Below, one piece after another: positions 4,943 through 6,189 of a stretch of DNA of 6,189 nt. The notes under the pieces were generated by a model that did no database searches, had not been told where the DNA came from, and saw only the letters and a list, made by a program, of their open reading frames with translations. Source of the stretch: Alphaproteobacteria bacterium (GTDB lineage: Bacteria > Pseudomonadota > Alphaproteobacteria > Geminicoccales > Geminicoccaceae); the NCBI GenBank assembly GCA_026982585.1, contig JALSGW010000039.1:1-6189 (forward strand). Reading direction: 5' to 3'. Positions within the stretch are counted from its first letter, which is position 1, and each line of letters starts with the position of its first letter. Position numbers and translations under genes: made by a program.

Positions 4943-5521
4943 ATGAAGCGGAAGCCGGTAAAGATGGCGATGGCCGTCATGCTGCTGGGCGTTTCCGCGG
5001 CCGCCGGGCCGGCGATGGCGGCCGATCCCTTCGGCGCCGGGAAGGCGCTGCCCCGGGATCTGACCAAGGAGGTGTTCAGGCCGGAGCTGGCGAAGGAGGC
5101 GCTGGCAAGGCGCGTGGATCTGGCGGTGAACGCGGTCCTGGGGCCGGGTTGCGTCTGCCCGGAGAAGCTCGAGAGGGAGTCTCTGATTTTCCTTGCCCGG
5201 CCCAGCTCGGTCCTGGTGGAGGTGCGGCGCAAGCGCGAAGGCGCGCCCCTGCGCGCCAGGGTGGAGCTGACGGTCCCGCTGCTCGCGGGCGGAGAGAGGT
5301 CGTTGGTTCCCGGCTTGAGGACGTACACGAAGGAGGTCGACGTGCCGTCGCGGGCAGGGGTGGTGAACGTCTCCTTCCCCATCCCGAGACTGCTCGTCGC
5401 CCGGTTCGGCAGGAGTGTGAGCGTCAAGGTGACACCGCTGGGCGGATTCGAGGATGCGCAGCCCGCAGACAACCAGCGACACATGCCGGCCGAGGACCTG
5501 TGCTTGCTGGGCGTGCGGTGA
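4943..5521 (+). CDS. Secreted beta-rich protein, CARDB-like pattern, unknown function
   Basis: 192 aa. Clear Sec signal peptide: basic start with K2, R3, K4 and K7, hydrophobic core about 8-21, cleavage at Ala-Met-Ala, about residue 26. Residues about 27-65 look helical and charged. A C70-V-C72 pair follows, then residues about 80-178 form alternating strands typical of an Ig-like sandwich. The region closes with a strand, P-L-G-G-F-E-D, and A-D-N-Q, resembling the acidic, Asn-bearing end of CARDB domains. That likeness is weak and was judged by eye. A third Cys is at 187. No catalytic motif is seen. The protein is likely periplasmic or extracellular. The strong ribosome site suggests good expression. 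It lies 60 nt upstream of the next secreted gene, so the two are probably co-transcribed. Confidence 0.85.
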   Translation: MKRKPVKMAMAVMLLGVSAAAGPAMAADPFGAGKALPRDLTKEVFRPELAKEALARRVDLAVNAVLGPGCVCPEKLERESLIFLARPSSVLVEVRRKREGAPLRARVELTVPLLAGGERSLVPGLRTYTKEVDVPSRAGVVNVSFPIPRLLVARFGRSVSVKVTPLGGFEDAQPADNQRHMPAEDLCLLGVR

Positions 5522-5581
5522 GCGCGGCTGTGGAACGGGAGCAACCCCTCCTCGGCGGCGGAAACGGGCGGGGGCCATGAC

Positions 5582-6189
5582 ATGAAATGCCGTTACGCGC
5601 TCGTCGGCCTGCTGATCGGGGCCGTCCCGTTGCCGGCCGGCGCCGCGCCCGCCGCGCAGCCGCCGCTCGGAGCGCCCCCGGCGGGCCTGAAGGCGGCAGT
5701 GCCGTCCGGGAAGGCGAAGGGCGGCGAGGTCAGGCCCGTGCTGGAGCGCAGGGTGGCGCTCCGCCCGGACGGCGTGCTCGTGCTGCGCGGCAAGGGCCTG
5801 GGCGCGGCGCCGGCCGGGCGGGTGGTGGTGCTGCGGCCCGAGGGCGGGAAGCGCCTGCTGCTGAAGGTGCGCCGGTGGTCCCCCACGCGGATCGAGGCGG
5901 TGCTGCCGGCCGCGCTCGCGAAGCGGCCCCTCAGGGGGCGGCTGCACCTCGCCCGCCATTCGAGCCCGGACCGCCCGGTCTCGAACGTGATCCCCGTCGC
6001 GCTGCGGCCCGTGCTCCCGGTTCGTGCGGGGGCACCGCCGAAGCCGGACGCCGGGGCCCGCGGCGGCCGGCAGGCTAGCGTCCCGGGTAGAGCTGCGAGC
6101 GGCTTCGCCACGGCCCTTCCGCCCGTGTCGGCGCCGGTGCCGGCCGGGCGGCGCATCGTCAGGCCGCCCGGCACACTGACGATGACGGG
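5582..6189 (+). CDS. Secreted protein with IPT/TIG-like module, 3' end outside window
   Basis: The frame from ATG 5582 stays open to the right edge, giving 202 residues of an incomplete protein. A GGGCGGGGG run (5566-5574) 7 nt upstream is a modest ribosome site. ATG 5577 is in another frame and stops after two codons. A Sec signal peptide covers about residues 1-24 (hydrophobic core V-G-L-L-I-G-A-V, cleavage near Ala-Pro-Ala). Residues about 36-142 are the same IPT/TIG-like module as in the 2195-4483 protein, with only 5 amino-acid differences over 107 codons. The remaining residues are a Pro/Ala/Gly/Arg-rich linker unlike the other protein's, and what follows is unseen. The two signal peptides also differ. 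It is probably a paralogue with its own C-terminal region, or a chimera built on a copied module. A surface or extracellular role is inferred. Confidence 0.85.
   Translation, partial: MKCRYALVGLLIGAVPLPAGAAPAAQPPLGAPPAGLKAAVPSGKAKGGEVRPVLERRVALRPDGVLVLRGKGLGAAPAGRVVVLRPEGGKRLLLKVRRWSPTRIEAVLPAALAKRPLRGRLHLARHSSPDRPVSNVIPVALRPVLPVRAGAPPKPDAGARGGRQASVPGRAASGFATALPPVSAPVPAGRRIVRPPGTLTMT
5687..6009 (+). repeat. Shared module DNA repeat, copy 2 (copy 1 at 2294-2616)
   Basis: Ungapped match to 2294-2616. Of the 10 mismatches, 3 codon changes are silent and 5 codons change the amino acid (Ala to Ser, Ala to Gly, Glu to Ala, Val to Ala, Ser to Arg). Weaker similarity may extend about 20 bp further left on both sides. 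Confidence 0.95.

Noticed and set aside
4826..5959. 377-codon minus-strand open frame
   Set aside because: It covers two + strand genes with signal peptides. Its partial resemblance to the minus-strand frame at 2144-3088 only reflects the 323-bp DNA repeat read backwards.
5587..6078. 163-codon + strand frame from ATG 5587
   Set aside because: It is a shadow of the gene starting at 5582, whose frame gives a signal peptide and the IPT/TIG-like module shared with the large gene.

Overview
High-GC bacterial DNA (roughly 70% GC by eye). Every gene I can support is on the + strand. Shine-Dalgarno boxes and classic Sec signal peptides with Ala-X-Ala cleavage sites suggest a high-GC Gram-negative bacterium, most likely a proteobacterium. 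That placement is inference: there is no rRNA, tRNA or housekeeping gene to anchor it.

Layout: (1) 3-467, the C-terminal end of a protein with five VRTAxLRYxGG-type repeats, running in from the left edge. (2) 506-1615, a 369-aa secreted protein with a 12-residue DxDxNG calcium-loop-like motif. (3) 1612-2004, overlapping it by ATGA, a small beta/gamma-crystallin-type protein with weakened calcium sites and a suspicious tail. (4) 2005-2194, a 190-bp intergenic region holding four perfect hairpins plus competing pairings. (5) 2195-4483, a 762-aa secreted multidomain protein with an IPT/TIG-like N-terminal module, a Pro/Gly-rich linker and several beta-rich segments. (6) 4530-4790, a probable 86-aa secreted protein. 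(7) 4943-5521, a 192-aa secreted beta-rich protein. (8) 5582-6189, a secreted protein running off the right edge. Its IPT/TIG-like module is about 97% identical in DNA to that of gene 5.

Five of the seven complete or 5'-complete genes begin with a clear or probable Sec signal. No enzyme, transporter, regulator or mobile-element gene is recognisable. The window reads as an accessory locus for extracellular or periplasmic, beta-rich, possibly calcium-binding proteins. Genes 1-3 are closely spaced and probably co-transcribed. Gene 5 follows a structured leader that may give it separate control.

The strongest signals are the near-identical module shared by two otherwise different secreted proteins, and the hairpin-dense leader before gene 5. 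Domain names (IPT/TIG-like, beta/gamma-crystallin, CARDB-like) come from reading sequence patterns by eye; no database search was run. No stretch over 300 bases lacks a gene.
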